32,396 nt of DNA from Rhodobiaceae bacterium (GTDB taxonomy: Bacteria > Pseudomonadota > Alphaproteobacteria > Rhizobiales > JANQQB01), in contig JANQQB010000135.1 in the NCBI GenBank assembly GCA_028285165.1, forward strand, positions 1 through 32,396, written 5' to 3'. A program made the position numbers and the translations under genes. A model generated the notes under the pieces. It was not told the origin of the DNA. It made no database searches and was given only the letters and a program-made list of their open reading frames with translations. Below are positions 16,369-24,901 of this stretch, in pieces; position 1 is the stretch's first letter, and the number at the start of each line of letters is the position of its first letter.

Positions 16369-17279
16369 CCGATCGAACCCAGTCGGCGCCGGATTTCGCC
16401 CGCTCGTCACCGCTGCCCGCAATCCTGACGCCGCCGCCGCAACGGTCGCGAATAGGTCGGTCCTTAAGGCGCCATCCCACAATCTGGCTTGGCGGCACCA
16501 TCATAGCCTGTGTCGCTTTGGTCGCCATTTTCGCGCCGCTGATCGCCCCCATGGACCCGACCGCACTCAATCCGGCCAACCGGTTGAAACCACCGTCTTC
16601 AGAGGCTTGGTTCGGCACGGACATGCTCGGCCGGGACATATTCTCCAGAAGCGTTTTTGGCGCCCGTGTCTCGCTGGCCGTCGGATTGGGCGTTGCGCTG
16701 TGTGCCACGCTTGCCGGAGTGATCATCGGCCTCATAGCCGGTTTCACCCGCTGGGCAGACAATGTGATCATGCGGGTGATGGACGGCATGATGTCGATAC
16801 CGGCAATTCTGTTGGCGATCGCCCTCATGACCCTGCTTCGCGGCGGATCGATCTTCAATGTCATCGTGGCCATCACGATCGCCGAGATACCCAGGGTCGC
16901 GCGGCTGACCCGGTCCGTTGTCCTGTCCGCTCGCGAACTGGCCTATGTTGAAGCGGCCGTGGCCTGCGGAACATCCAAGCCGGGGATCATCTGGCACCAC
17001 ATCATGCCCAACACCGTCGCGCCGGTTACCGTCCAGGCGACTTACATCTGCGCCTCGGCGATGATAACGGAGGCGATCCTGTCGTTCATCGGCGCCGGCT
17101 TGCCGACATCCGTCCCCTCCTGGGGCAACATCATGGCCGAGGGTAGGGCGCTCTGGCAGGTCAAACCGAACATCGTATTCTTCCCGGCGCTGTTTCTTTC
17201 CGTGACCGTGTTGGCGGTCAACCTCTTGGGCGACGGATTGCGCGATGCGGTCGACCCGCGTCTTGCCAAGCGGGTCTGA
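16365..17279 (+). CDS. ABC transporter permease, DppC/OppC type
   Basis: A 304-aa inner-membrane permease, partner of the DppB-type protein. An N-terminal cytoplasmic arm of about 45 residues precedes the first helix (TIWLGGTIIACVALVAIFAP). The family motif AWFGTDMLGRDIFSRSVFGA and the EAA-type loop (ELAYVEAAVACGTSKPGIIW) follow. The start is taken as TTG at 16365, overlapping the upstream TGA as TTGA, with GAGG 8 nt before it; the first ATG is far inside the conserved region, so a non-ATG start is required. The next gene begins 2 nt after its stop. Confidence 0.9.
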   Translation: MTDRTQSAPDFARSSPLPAILTPPPQRSRIGRSLRRHPTIWLGGTIIACVALVAIFAPLIAPMDPTALNPANRLKPPSSEAWFGTDMLGRDIFSRSVFGARVSLAVGLGVALCATLAGVIIGLIAGFTRWADNVIMRVMDGMMSIPAILLAIALMTLLRGGSIFNVIVAITIAEIPRVARLTRSVVLSARELAYVEAAVACGTSKPGIIWHHIMPNTVAPVTVQATYICASAMITEAILSFIGAGLPTSVPSWGNIMAEGRALWQVKPNIVFFPALFLSVTVLAVNLLGDGLRDAVDPRLAKRV

Positions 17280-17281
17280 CG

Positions 17282-18271
17282 ATGGAGCTGCTCGACGTAA
17301 AGGACTTGCAGATTCATTTCCAGACCGAAACCGGCGTCAATCGCGCTGTGGACGGATTGTCCTTCACCATCGAAAAAGGGGATGCGCTCGCCATCGTCGG
17401 GGAATCCGGGTGCGGTAAATCCGTAACCTCGCTTTCGTTGCTGCGGCTGTTGCCGACGCCGCCGGGCAAGATTGCGGGACATATCCGGTTCAAGGGCGAA
17501 AGCATACTTGCAAAGTCCGAGCGCGAGATGCGCGCATTGCGGGGCGGTGAAATCGGCATGATCTTTCAGGAACCGATGACATCCCTCAATCCCGTGTTCT
17601 CGATCGGCCATCAGATTGGCGAGGCTGTGCGGATTCATACCGGAAGCGATCGCCGGCAGGCGCGGAAACGGACCATCGAGATGCTTGAACGTGTGGGCAT
17701 CCCCGCACCCGAAAGGCGGGCGGACGAGTATCCGCATCAGCTCTCCGGCGGCATGCGGCAGCGGGTCATGATCGCCATGGCATTGGCCTGCAATCCGGCG
17801 CTGCTTATCGCCGACGAGCCGACCACCGCCCTCGACGTCACAATTCAGGCACAGATACTCGACCTGTTGCGAGACCTGCGCGCGCATACCCAGACGGCGA
17901 TCCTGTTGATCACCCACGACCTGGGCGTAGTGGCGGAGTTCGCCGACCGCGTATTGGTGATGTATGCCGGCCGCAAGGTCGAGGAGGCGAGTGCGACCGA
18001 GCTTTTTGCAAACCCGCTCCACCCCTATACGCAAGGCCTGATGCAGGCGGTACCCAAGCTGGGCGCATCGAGAAAACCAGGGGCCAGCGCGCAATTGGCG
18101 GAGATTCCCGGCCGTGTACCCGATCTCTCGCAGCCGATCACAGGCTGCGTTTTCGCCCCGCGCTGTCCCAAGGTGCAGGATGTCTGCCGAACCATGGACC
18201 CGGCGCTCCAGGCAAGGGCTTCCAAGCACGTTGTAGCATGTCACTTTCCGCAGGACGCTTTGCCAGAATGA
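17282..18271 (+). CDS. ABC transporter ATP-binding protein, DppD/OppD type
   Basis: A 329-aa ATPase that powers the importer. Walker A GESGCGKS is at 40-47, the Q-loop is [10 protein letters not shown] near 95-104, the signature LSGGMRQR is at 154-161, and Walker B LLIADEP at 174-180 is followed by TTALD. The C-terminal oligopeptide-transporter extension has the cysteine pattern [14 protein letters not shown], which in relatives can hold an iron-sulfur cluster. The start lies 2 nt after the DppC stop. The stop overlaps the ATG of the DppF-type gene. It works as a heterodimer with that protein. Confidence 0.94.
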   Translation: MELLDVKDLQIHFQTETGVNRAVDGLSFTIEKGDALAIVGESGCGKSVTSLSLLRLLPTPPGKIAGHIRFKGESILAKSEREMRALRGGEIGMIFQEPMTSLNPVFSIGHQIGEAVRIHTGSDRRQARKRTIEMLERVGIPAPERRADEYPHQLSGGMRQRVMIAMALACNPALLIADEPTTALDVTIQAQILDLLRDLRAHTQTAILLITHDLGVVAEFADRVLVMYAGRKVEEASATELFANPLHPYTQGLMQAVPKLGASRKPGASAQLAEIPGRVPDLSQPITGCVFAPRCPKVQDVCRTMDPALQARASKHVVACHFPQDALPE

Positions 18272-19275
18272 ACGAGGACCATGTCCAGACCGGAAATACC
18301 GGACCGCTTGTCGAGGTGAAGAACGTCGTCAAGCACTTCCCGATAACGGGCGGCCTGTTCGGCCGCGTGGTAAACAAGGTTCAGGCCGTCGACGACGTAA
18401 GCTTCACCATCAATCGAGGCGAGACGCTGGCGCTTGTCGGAGAATCCGGATGCGGAAAATCGACCGTGGGACGCTGCATCGCCCGGCTTACGGACCTGAC
18501 TTCGGGCGAAGTCCACATGTCGGGCAAACGGATTGACAATCTGTCCGAGAGCGCGCTGAAACCCTATCGCAAGCAGCTCAACATCGTGTTTCAGGATCCC
18601 TTTTCAAGTCTGAATCCCCGCAAGACGGTGGAAGGGCTGATAGCCGAACCGTTGCGCAATCACGCCATCGTCAAGTCAGCGAAAGAGCGTCGGGCGCGCG
18701 TTGCCGACCTTCTCGAACGGGTGGGGCTTGCGGGCGATATGTTGCATCGCATGCCGCATCAATTCTCCGGCGGCCAGCGGCAACGCATCGGGATCGCCCG
18801 GGCGCTCGCTTCCGAACCGGACTTCATTATCTGCGACGAGGCGGTTTCCGCGCTCGACGTATCGGTTCAGGCCCAGATCATCAACTTGTTATTGAAACTG
18901 CAGCGTGAATTGGACCTCACGCTGCTTTTCATCTCGCACGATCTGGCGGTGGTCGAGCACCTCAGCAATCGGGTGGCCGTCATGTATTTGGGGCGGCTCA
19001 TGGAAATCGCCGATCGCGACACGCTGTTTTCCTCTCCTCGCCATCCCTATACGCAGGCCCTGCTTTCCGCAGTGCCCTTGCCGGATCCGGCCCGGCGCAG
19101 CGACCGCACGATATTGAAAGGCGACGTGCCAAATCCCATCGACCCGCCAAGCGGCTGCCGTTTCCGCACGCGGTGTCCCATCGCCACGGAAATCTGTGCG
19201 CAGCAACGGCCGGCTTTGAACGAAGTGGCTGCAGGGCAGCTTGTGGCTTGTCACCACGTCGGTGACACAGCCTGA
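18268..19275 (+). CDS. ABC transporter ATP-binding protein, DppF/OppF type
   Basis: A 335-aa ATPase, second half of the importer's nucleotide-binding pair. Walker [10 protein letters not shown] is at 58-66, followed by the Q-loop FQDPFSSLNP, the signature FSGGQRQR and Walker B FIICDEAVSALD. The C-terminal extension carries CRFRTRCPIATEIC. The start was set at 18268 because it forms an ATGA overlap with the DppD stop; an in-frame ATG at 18238 would add ten residues. It is the last gene of the operon; no clear terminator was seen in the next 200 nt. Confidence 0.92.
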   Translation: MNEDHVQTGNTGPLVEVKNVVKHFPITGGLFGRVVNKVQAVDDVSFTINRGETLALVGESGCGKSTVGRCIARLTDLTSGEVHMSGKRIDNLSESALKPYRKQLNIVFQDPFSSLNPRKTVEGLIAEPLRNHAIVKSAKERRARVADLLERVGLAGDMLHRMPHQFSGGQRQRIGIARALASEPDFIICDEAVSALDVSVQAQIINLLLKLQRELDLTLLFISHDLAVVEHLSNRVAVMYLGRLMEIADRDTLFSSPRHPYTQALLSAVPLPDPARRSDRTILKGDVPNPIDPPSGCRFRTRCPIATEICAQQRPALNEVAAGQLVACHHVGDTA

Positions 19276-19481
19276 TCGGGATCGGCGCGCCTTTCGGAAT
19301 CGACCTGGAGCCGGAGGCGACGTGATGGTCCGGTTATCATGCGGGCGTGACGCGCAGGATCTGCATTGACGCACAGCCGACCCGGGTTCGGATCTCGCGA
19401 TCTCCGGAGCGCCAACATACGGGTGAGGATGGTGGGCCAATTGTTCTATGGAGCGGCCATATGAGGGAGTAGGGCGCATGC
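19276..19481. other. Non-coding stretch after the ABC operon
   Basis: About 206 nt between the dppF-type stop and the palindromic element. No gene, tRNA or convincing terminator was found. Overlapping minus-strand ORFs here continue into dppF in antisense and look random. Confidence 0.4.
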
Positions 19482-19611
19482 TAGTACCTCTGAGCAGAAG
19501 TCCTGACGCGTTTGATGGGGAAGATTTTCCCTTTGGCTAGGCGCGTTGTACAGCGCGATGCGGGGCATCGGGCAAATAACGCAACGACGTCCAAAGGGTA
19601 AATATTCCCCA

Positions 19612-19637
19612 CCAAACACGGATGTTTCCGTGTTTGG
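19612..19637. repeat. Central hairpin 1 of the palindromic element
   Basis: CCAAACACGGA and TCCGTGTTTGG form a perfect 11-bp stem with loop TGTT. The loop is complementary to that of the second hairpin. Confidence 0.85.
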
Positions 19638-19649
19638 CAGCAAAAGTAG

Positions 19650-19675
19650 CGCAAGTCGGAAACATCCGACTTGCG
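19650..19675. repeat. Central hairpin 2 of the palindromic element
   Basis: CGCAAGTCGGA and TCCGACTTGCG form a perfect 11-bp stem with loop AACA. Its apical part (CGGAAACATCCG) is the exact reverse complement of the apical part of hairpin 1 (CGGATGTTTCCG), while the lower stems differ. Confidence 0.85.
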
Positions 19676-19810
19676 TGGCCGACTTTCCCTGGACTTCGGA
19701 CGTCGTTGCGATCATCTCCATGGTGCTCCGACACCACATCGATGACCGCGCCTAGCCGAAGACCAGGGAAAGGCGGTCAAAGGCGCCAGGATTTCTGCTC
19801 AGAGGTACTA

Positions 19811-20145
19811 CCTTATCCGGAGCAACCCCGTCTATCCCGTCGTCCTGCGGAAAACGCGTTACGGATCGGCGTCCTGCCGGTCGATCAGGATCGATCCCGA
19901 ACGAATCCGGGCCGATACTCAATGCGATACGCGCAAAGAGCAAATTAAATTGCCGTTAGATTGCGTCGATGACGCGATCCGTCGCAGTCGGGAGGGGGTG
20001 TCGGGGATCCATTGCGAAGCCGCGATTGCCTTCGAGGTGCCTTTCCCGTCGTGGTCAGGTCGACCCATTCGGGCTATGCAGGGGGTCGAAACTGAATCGC
20101 CGCTATCGGCCTGTCCGGTCCGGCTCCCGGAGAATTGATGAGGCC
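19811..20145. other. Non-coding stretch before the aminotransferase
   Basis: About 335 nt with no supported gene. The aminotransferase frame is open back to 19969, but those residues do not resemble the family. A 62-aa ORF (19950-20138) in another frame has no motif. An AT-richer patch near 19935-19965 (AGCAAATTAAATTGCCG) may hold the aminotransferase promoter, but no good -35/-10 pair was fixed. Confidence 0.35.
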
Positions 20146-21309
20146 ATGGCGAAACCAACCCTTTCCCGGCGCGGCGATGTCGCTGCTTTTCTTGCCATGG
20201 ACGTGCTGGCAGCAGCAGCGCGTGCCGAGGAGAACGGGCGTGAAATCGTTCACATGGAGGTCGGACAGCCGTCTGCACCGGCACCCGCACCTGTTCTTGA
20301 AGCCGCCCGTTCGGCGCTTGCCAATGGGCGTCTGGCCTATACCGAGGCCGCCGGCCGTGCCGAATTGCGCCGCCGCATCGCCCGGCATTACGCGGACACG
20401 TATGGTGTCTCCGTCGATCCGGCCCGGGTGATCGTCACGACGGGTTCATCGGCAGGGTTCACGCTTGCATTTCTGGCGACCATGGATGCCGGCGACACAC
20501 TCCTGACCACATCGCCGGGCTATCCGGCCTATCGCAACATCGTCAAAGCCCTGTCTCTGAACGCCTTGGAGCGCGAGGCGGGGTCATCCGACGGATGGAC
20601 GATGACGCCGGATCATGTTGTCGACGCGGCTGAAACGACCGGTCTGAAGGCCGTGCTTGCCGCAAGCCCGAACAATCCGACCGGTACGATGATTCCGCCG
20701 GACCGGCTGGCCGCGATCGTGCGGGCATGCGAACGCCGCGGTCTTTGGTTCATTTCCGACGAGATCTATCACGGGATTGTCTATGACGGCCAAGCGGCCA
20801 CGGCGCTTGCAACCAGCGACGACGCCATCGTGATCAACAGTTTTTCGAAATATTATTGCATGACCGGTTGGCGCATCGGATGGATGATCGTGCCGGATCG
20901 GCTCGTTCGGGTTGTCGAACGGCTTGCGCAGAACCTTTTCATTTCTGCCCCGGACCTCTCTCAACGGGCTGCGCTTGCCGCGTTCGATGCCACGGAGGAA
21001 CTGGAGGCTGTGAAAGCCGGTTATGCCCGCAACAGGGCCTTCCTGATGCGGCGTCTGCCGGAACTCGGTTTTGACGACCTTTTGCCCGCCGACGGCGCCT
21101 TCTACATCTATGCCAATGTGCGCCGGTTCACGAACGACAGCGTCGCGTTCGCCCGGGCCATGCTGGACGAAGCCGGGGTTGCGGCAACGCCGGGACTGGA
21201 TTTCGACCTGACACGCGGCCAGAGCTTTCTGCGGTTTTCGTTTGCGGGCGACATGGCCGATATGGAACGCGGAGTCGAGCGTCTCGACCGTTGGCTGAAT
21301 TCGGCCTGA
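20146..21309 (+). CDS. Pyridoxal phosphate-dependent aminotransferase, class I/II
   Basis: A 387-aa fold-type I aminotransferase (AspC/AlaT-like). It transfers the amino group of an amino acid to a 2-oxo acid using PLP. Landmarks are YTEAAGRAELRRRIARHYAD near 65-84, SPNNPTG (174-180), SDEIYHG (204-210, the Asp that binds the pyridine nitrogen) and the Schiff-base lysine K235 in NSFSKYYCMTGWRIG. The C-terminal FLRFSFA includes the arginine that holds the substrate carboxylate. The start at ATG 20146 is chosen for its family-like N-terminus; upstream GGAG (20129-20132) is a little far. The specific substrate is not evident. It ends at a terminator shared with rne. Confidence 0.9.
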   Translation: MAKPTLSRRGDVAAFLAMDVLAAAARAEENGREIVHMEVGQPSAPAPAPVLEAARSALANGRLAYTEAAGRAELRRRIARHYADTYGVSVDPARVIVTTGSSAGFTLAFLATMDAGDTLLTTSPGYPAYRNIVKALSLNALEREAGSSDGWTMTPDHVVDAAETTGLKAVLAASPNNPTGTMIPPDRLAAIVRACERRGLWFISDEIYHGIVYDGQAATALATSDDAIVINSFSKYYCMTGWRIGWMIVPDRLVRVVERLAQNLFISAPDLSQRAALAAFDATEELEAVKAGYARNRAFLMRRLPELGFDDLLPADGAFYIYANVRRFTNDSVAFARAMLDEAGVAATPGLDFDLTRGQSFLRFSFAGDMADMERGVERLDRWLNSA

Positions 21310-21322
21310 TCGAGAGAACGAA

Positions 21323-21356
21323 AAAAACCGGGCCGGCAGGGGCCGACCCGGTTTTT
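21323..21356. terminator. Bidirectional rho-independent terminator
   Basis: AAAAACCGGGCCGGC and GCCGACCCGGTTTTT form a 15-bp stem with one mismatch and loop AGGG. It has a T-tract on the plus strand and, because of the A-tract, also on the minus strand. It ends both the aminotransferase gene and the convergent rne gene. Confidence 0.92.
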
Positions 21357-21385
21357 CAATTTCTTGCGTCGTAAACTGGCCAGGA

Positions 21386-24300
21386 TCAGAAGAACCCGCG
21401 CCGTTGCCACCAGCCCGATTTCTTCGGACGGTTATCGTCCGGTTGTTCCGGCGGCGGCGCAACCGCATCGGGCATGCCGGTATCGTCGTCTTCCGAGGCT
21501 TCGATCGCGTCTGCCGGTGTCGCATCGGCCGGTTCGGCTTCCGCATTGTCCGCGGCTTCGCCGGCCTCCTCGACCACGGCTTCATCTGTCTGTTCCGCGG
21601 CCGCGTCCGATTGTGCATCGTGACCGTCTTCCGGCGCGGTATCGATTTCGGTGCCATCGGCGGCCGTCGCGTCCAGGCTTTCCGGTGCCTCGACGCCGTT
21701 CACCGCAAGCGCCTCGTCGACTGATTCCGCGTCTTCGCCTTGTCCGGCATCGACTTCGGCCGATCCGGCTTCCGCCTCGGCAGAGCGCTTGTTGCGCCGT
21801 CCGCCGCGCCGGCCGCGCCGACGCTTTTTGCCGGAAGGTTCGTCGCTGCCGTCACCGGATTCCGCATCGGCGTCGGCGGATTTGGCTTCGGCTGCCGGTT
21901 CATCGGCGCGATCGTCTTCGGTCCGGTCGCTCGCTGCGCGATCGGCCTGGTCGCTATCGCGTCCGCGCCGGCGGCGTTTGCGCCGCCGTTTCTTGCGGCC
22001 GCCGTCATCGTCGTTATCGGCGTCCGCCTCGACCTCTTCGTTCTCTTCGAACTCGTCGGGATCGATCGTGTCGGGTTGGATGAAGTCCGTTCCGGATTTG
22101 GACCGCGGTCGCCTGACTTCGGCAGATCCGGCGCGGTCGATGATGCAATAGGCATCCTCGATCGTTTCGTCCGCCAGAAGGTTCATCGAAATGCCGTATC
22201 GCTCTTCGATGTCCGTCAGGTAGTGCCGTTTCTGGTTGATGATGTACAGGGCCACCTCGGTCCGGATGCGCACGTTGAGATTATGCGAGGCGTTGCGCAG
22301 GAGCTGATCCTCGATCGTGCGCAGCACGTGCAGGGCGACGGATTCCGTCGACCGGATCACGCCGGTGCCGTGGCAGTGCGGACAGACTTCCGTGGAACTC
22401 TCCAGAACGCCCGTGCGCAGCCGCTGACGCGACATTTCCAGGAGACCGAAATGCGAAATCCGTCCGACCTGGATGCGGGCCCGATCGGTTTTCAGACAAT
22501 CCTTCAGCTTGCGCTCGACCGTGCGGTTGTTGCGCTTTTCCTCCATATCGATGAAATCGATGACGATCAGACCGGCAAGGTCGCGCAGGCGCAATTGCCG
22601 GGCGATCTCTTCGGCTGCCTCGACATTGGTGCGCAACGCCGTGTCTTCGATGTTGTGTTCGCGGGTCGCCTTGCCCGAGTTGACATCAACGGCAACCAGC
22701 GCCTCGGTCTGGTTGATCACCACATATCCGCCGGAGGGCAACGTGACCTGAGGCAGGAACATGGCATCGAGCTGCTGTTCCACCCGGTGTTTGGCGAAGA
22801 TCGGCACCCGGTCCTTGTAGGGCTGGACGTTCTTGGCATGGCTCGGCATGAGCATGCGCATGAAATCCTTGGCCTCGCGGTAACCGGTATCGCCGGCGAC
22901 CAGCACTTCGCCGATATCCTTGTTGTAGAGATCGCGGATCGATCGCTTGACGAGGTTGCCTTCCTCGTAGACCAGCGTAGGGGCCGAGGAGTTCAGGGTC
23001 AGATCGCGGACATTTTCCCAAAGCCGCATCAGGTATTCGAAATCGCGTTTGATTTCCGTCTTCGTCCGGCTGGCGCCTGCGGTCCGCAAGATCACGCCCA
23101 TGCCTTCGGGCACCGGCAATTCGCCGGCAATCTGCTTCAGGCGCTTGCGGTCTCCGGGATTGGTGATCTTGCGGCTGATGCCGCCGCCGCGCGCCGAATT
23201 CGGCATCAGGACCGAATACCGGCCGGCGAGCGACAGATAGGTGGTCAGTGCCGCACCCTTGGTGCCGCGCTCTTCTTTCACGACCTGGACCAGGATGATC
23301 TGCCGCCGTTTGATGACTTCCTGAATCTTGTAGCGGCGCCGGGGGCGGGCCGGGGCCGAATCCGCATCCGACGCAGAGCCGTTGGCTGCCTTGCGCTTCG
23401 AGCCGCGTCCCCGCGATCGACCGCCTTCGCGCCCCGAGGTCTTGGCTTCGAGTTCGGACGCGGTTTCCTCGGAAGCGCTGTCGTCCTCTGCCGCTGCCGA
23501 CGCGGTATCGGCCTGCTCGGCGTCATCGCCCTCGGTTTCCGATGCATCCGGTGCGTCGGCATCGCTGTCGACTGCCGTCTCGGCGGAGGCGGCTTCCTCA
23601 GATGGGCCATCTTCGACGGACGGTTCGGTATCGGTCTGTGCCGATTGCGTGCCGTCATCGGCAGCCTGGGCGTCGGCGACCTCAGGGTCGGTGACGGACT
23701 CAGACGCTTCGCCGGCCGCATCGTTCGTCTCGGCTTCGTCCGTTTCGGCCTCGGGCGAGTCAAACGGCGGTTCGCCGGAAATCTTGGCGTCTTCGTCCTT
23801 GGTCGCCGACAAAAACCGCTCGGGTTTGGGCGTGTCGTCGTCGGGGTCTTCGTTTTCGTCGTCGGTCGACGCCGCTTCCGCCTCGTCGGAGACGGCATCC
23901 GCCTCGGGATCATCGTCCGCGGCGTCTTCGTCTGCTTCGTCGGCAACGAGCTCCGGTTCCGACGCGTCGTCGTCAGCGTCGTCTTCCGGCGTTACCGTCG
24001 GCTCGTCCTGGTCATCCTCGTCATCGTCGGAGAATGAATCGTCGATTTCCTGCAGACCGGCCTCATCGTCGGCCGGTTCGAAATCGTCATCCGGGCTGTG
24101 CCGCAGGCGCTCCTCTTCGAGCAGGGCCTGACGGTCTGCGACCGGGATCTGGTAATAGTCCGGATGGATTTCGCTGAAGGCGAGAAACCCGTGCCGGTTG
24201 CCGCCGTAGTCTACGAAGGCGGCCTGGAGGGAGGGCTCTACGCGGGTGACTTTCGCCAGATAGATATTTCCCCGCAATTGCTTGCGGTTTGCGGCTTCGA

Positions 24301-24388
24301 AATCGAATTCCTCGACCCGGTTTCCGCGCAATACCACCACCCGCGTCTCTTCGGGGTGGGCGGCATCGATAAGCATCTTGTTCGCCAT
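21386..24388 (-). CDS. rne: Ribonuclease E
   Basis: A 1000-aa endoribonuclease, core of the RNA degradosome. The start MANKMLIDAAHPEETRVVVL is the typical RNase E N-terminus. An S1 domain begins near residue 36 but is split by an acidic, low-complexity insertion of about 245 residues (about 100-345), then resumes at YKIQEVIKRRQIILVQVVKE. The catalytic region has VDVNSGK (about 566) and VIDFIDMEEKRN (about 608), and the Zn-link CPHC is near 668-671. The C-terminal 250 residues are disordered with two Arg-rich patches (KKRRRKRRRRGR, GKKRRRGRRGGRR). They end in SGWWQRRGFF, a GWW motif that in Caulobacter RNase E binds PNPase. Upstream extension to 24700 lies in the leader and was excluded. Confidence 0.97.
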   Translation of the reverse strand: MANKMLIDAAHPEETRVVVLRGNRVEEFDFEAANRKQLRGNIYLAKVTRVEPSLQAAFVDYGGNRHGFLAFSEIHPDYYQIPVADRQALLEEERLRHSPDDDFEPADDEAGLQEIDDSFSDDDEDDQDEPTVTPEDDADDDASEPELVADEADEDAADDDPEADAVSDEAEAASTDDENEDPDDDTPKPERFLSATKDEDAKISGEPPFDSPEAETDEAETNDAAGEASESVTDPEVADAQAADDGTQSAQTDTEPSVEDGPSEEAASAETAVDSDADAPDASETEGDDAEQADTASAAAEDDSASEETASELEAKTSGREGGRSRGRGSKRKAANGSASDADSAPARPRRRYKIQEVIKRRQIILVQVVKEERGTKGAALTTYLSLAGRYSVLMPNSARGGGISRKITNPGDRKRLKQIAGELPVPEGMGVILRTAGASRTKTEIKRDFEYLMRLWENVRDLTLNSSAPTLVYEEGNLVKRSIRDLYNKDIGEVLVAGDTGYREAKDFMRMLMPSHAKNVQPYKDRVPIFAKHRVEQQLDAMFLPQVTLPSGGYVVINQTEALVAVDVNSGKATREHNIEDTALRTNVEAAEEIARQLRLRDLAGLIVIDFIDMEEKRNNRTVERKLKDCLKTDRARIQVGRISHFGLLEMSRQRLRTGVLESSTEVCPHCHGTGVIRSTESVALHVLRTIEDQLLRNASHNLNVRIRTEVALYIINQKRHYLTDIEERYGISMNLLADETIEDAYCIIDRAGSAEVRRPRSKSGTDFIQPDTIDPDEFEENEEVEADADNDDDGGRKKRRRKRRRRGRDSDQADRAASDRTEDDRADEPAAEAKSADADAESGDGSDEPSGKKRRRGRRGGRRNKRSAEAEAGSAEVDAGQGEDAESVDEALAVNGVEAPESLDATAADGTEIDTAPEDGHDAQSDAAAEQTDEAVVEEAGEAADNAEAEPADATPADAIEASEDDDTGMPDAVAPPPEQPDDNRPKKSGWWQRRGFF

Positions 24389-24895
24389 GATATGAACTCT
24401 TTGCCGTCGCGGGCGCGCTTGGGCACGGCACGCGGATCCGATGGATACGGTGCAATGCGACGGTCCATAAGTGTGAGGAAAGGGAAGAGAATGTGGAACA
24501 GCACGACGCTCACCGACCCGCTGGGGGATAGTGCTCCCGCATCGCCACGAGCGGTTAAAGCGGTCAGGCCATAAGGTGTCATAAACGCCACATTCCAAAG
24601 CAGTGTGCGGGCGGGCAGCAGGATAGCAATGCTCCGATCGCACGCCGACCGCATCGCGCGGGCGGCCTATCAAACGGGCCGTACTCGCGGGGCACACCAT
24701 GCGTTTTGGACGGTGGCGCCGAGACCGATCAGGCCCGGTGAAATCCAGTGTTCATTTTCGCCGGCCAACCGAAAAGCCGAATTCGGCACCTGAACGAGTG
24801 TGAACCTTGTCTCGGGAGTCTGGAAAGGTCGTCCGGTCGAAACCGCGTTTCTCGTTTTTGGTCCGATTTAGGCGCGGGAAATGATTGATTCCTAC
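24389..24895 (-). ncRNA. Long 5' leader of rne (predicted)
   Basis: If transcription starts near 24895 from the promoter below, the rne leader is about 507 nt. It holds no supported gene. On the RNA strand GGAATGTGG (complement of 24588-24596) can pair with CCACATTC (complement of 24489-24496), closing a domain of about 90 nt. Rne leaders in other bacteria act as sensors through which RNase E controls its own mRNA. A similar role here is inference. Confidence 0.4.
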
Positions 24896-24901
24896 AGGGC
24901 G

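Larger units (their letters stand above)
19482..19810. repeat. 329-bp palindromic element with terminal inverted repeats (MITE-like or structured RNA/DNA)
   Basis: The ends TAGTACCTCTGAGCAGAA (19482-19499) and its exact complement (19793-19810) are 18-bp perfect inverted repeats. Pairing continues to 19515/19777 with 31 of 34 positions Watson-Crick. In the same register, 19531-19545 pairs with 19747-19761 (15 bp, one wobble). Shifted by two, 19580-19592 pairs perfectly with 19698-19710 (13 bp). Two hairpins occupy the centre. TA dinucleotides at both ends would fit the target duplication of an IS630/Tc1-type transposon. No transposase is present, and ORFs inside have no recognisable motifs. 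It could be a MITE, a structured RNA gene or a DNA cruciform site. Confidence 0.75.

Noticed and set aside
19446-19739. 97-aa and 66-aa minus-strand ORFs and 69-aa and 108-aa plus-strand ORFs inside the palindromic element
   Set aside because: Open frames occur on both strands because the element is palindromic; no ribosome binding sites or motifs, and structure explains the sequence better.
21740-24037. 765-aa plus-strand ORF opposite rne
   Set aside because: Antisense to the RNase E reading frame; low-complexity composition mirrors the acidic repeats of rne.
24389-24700. 104-codon N-terminal extension of the rne frame
   Set aside because: The typical RNase E N-terminus starts at 24388; the upstream residues are unlike the family.
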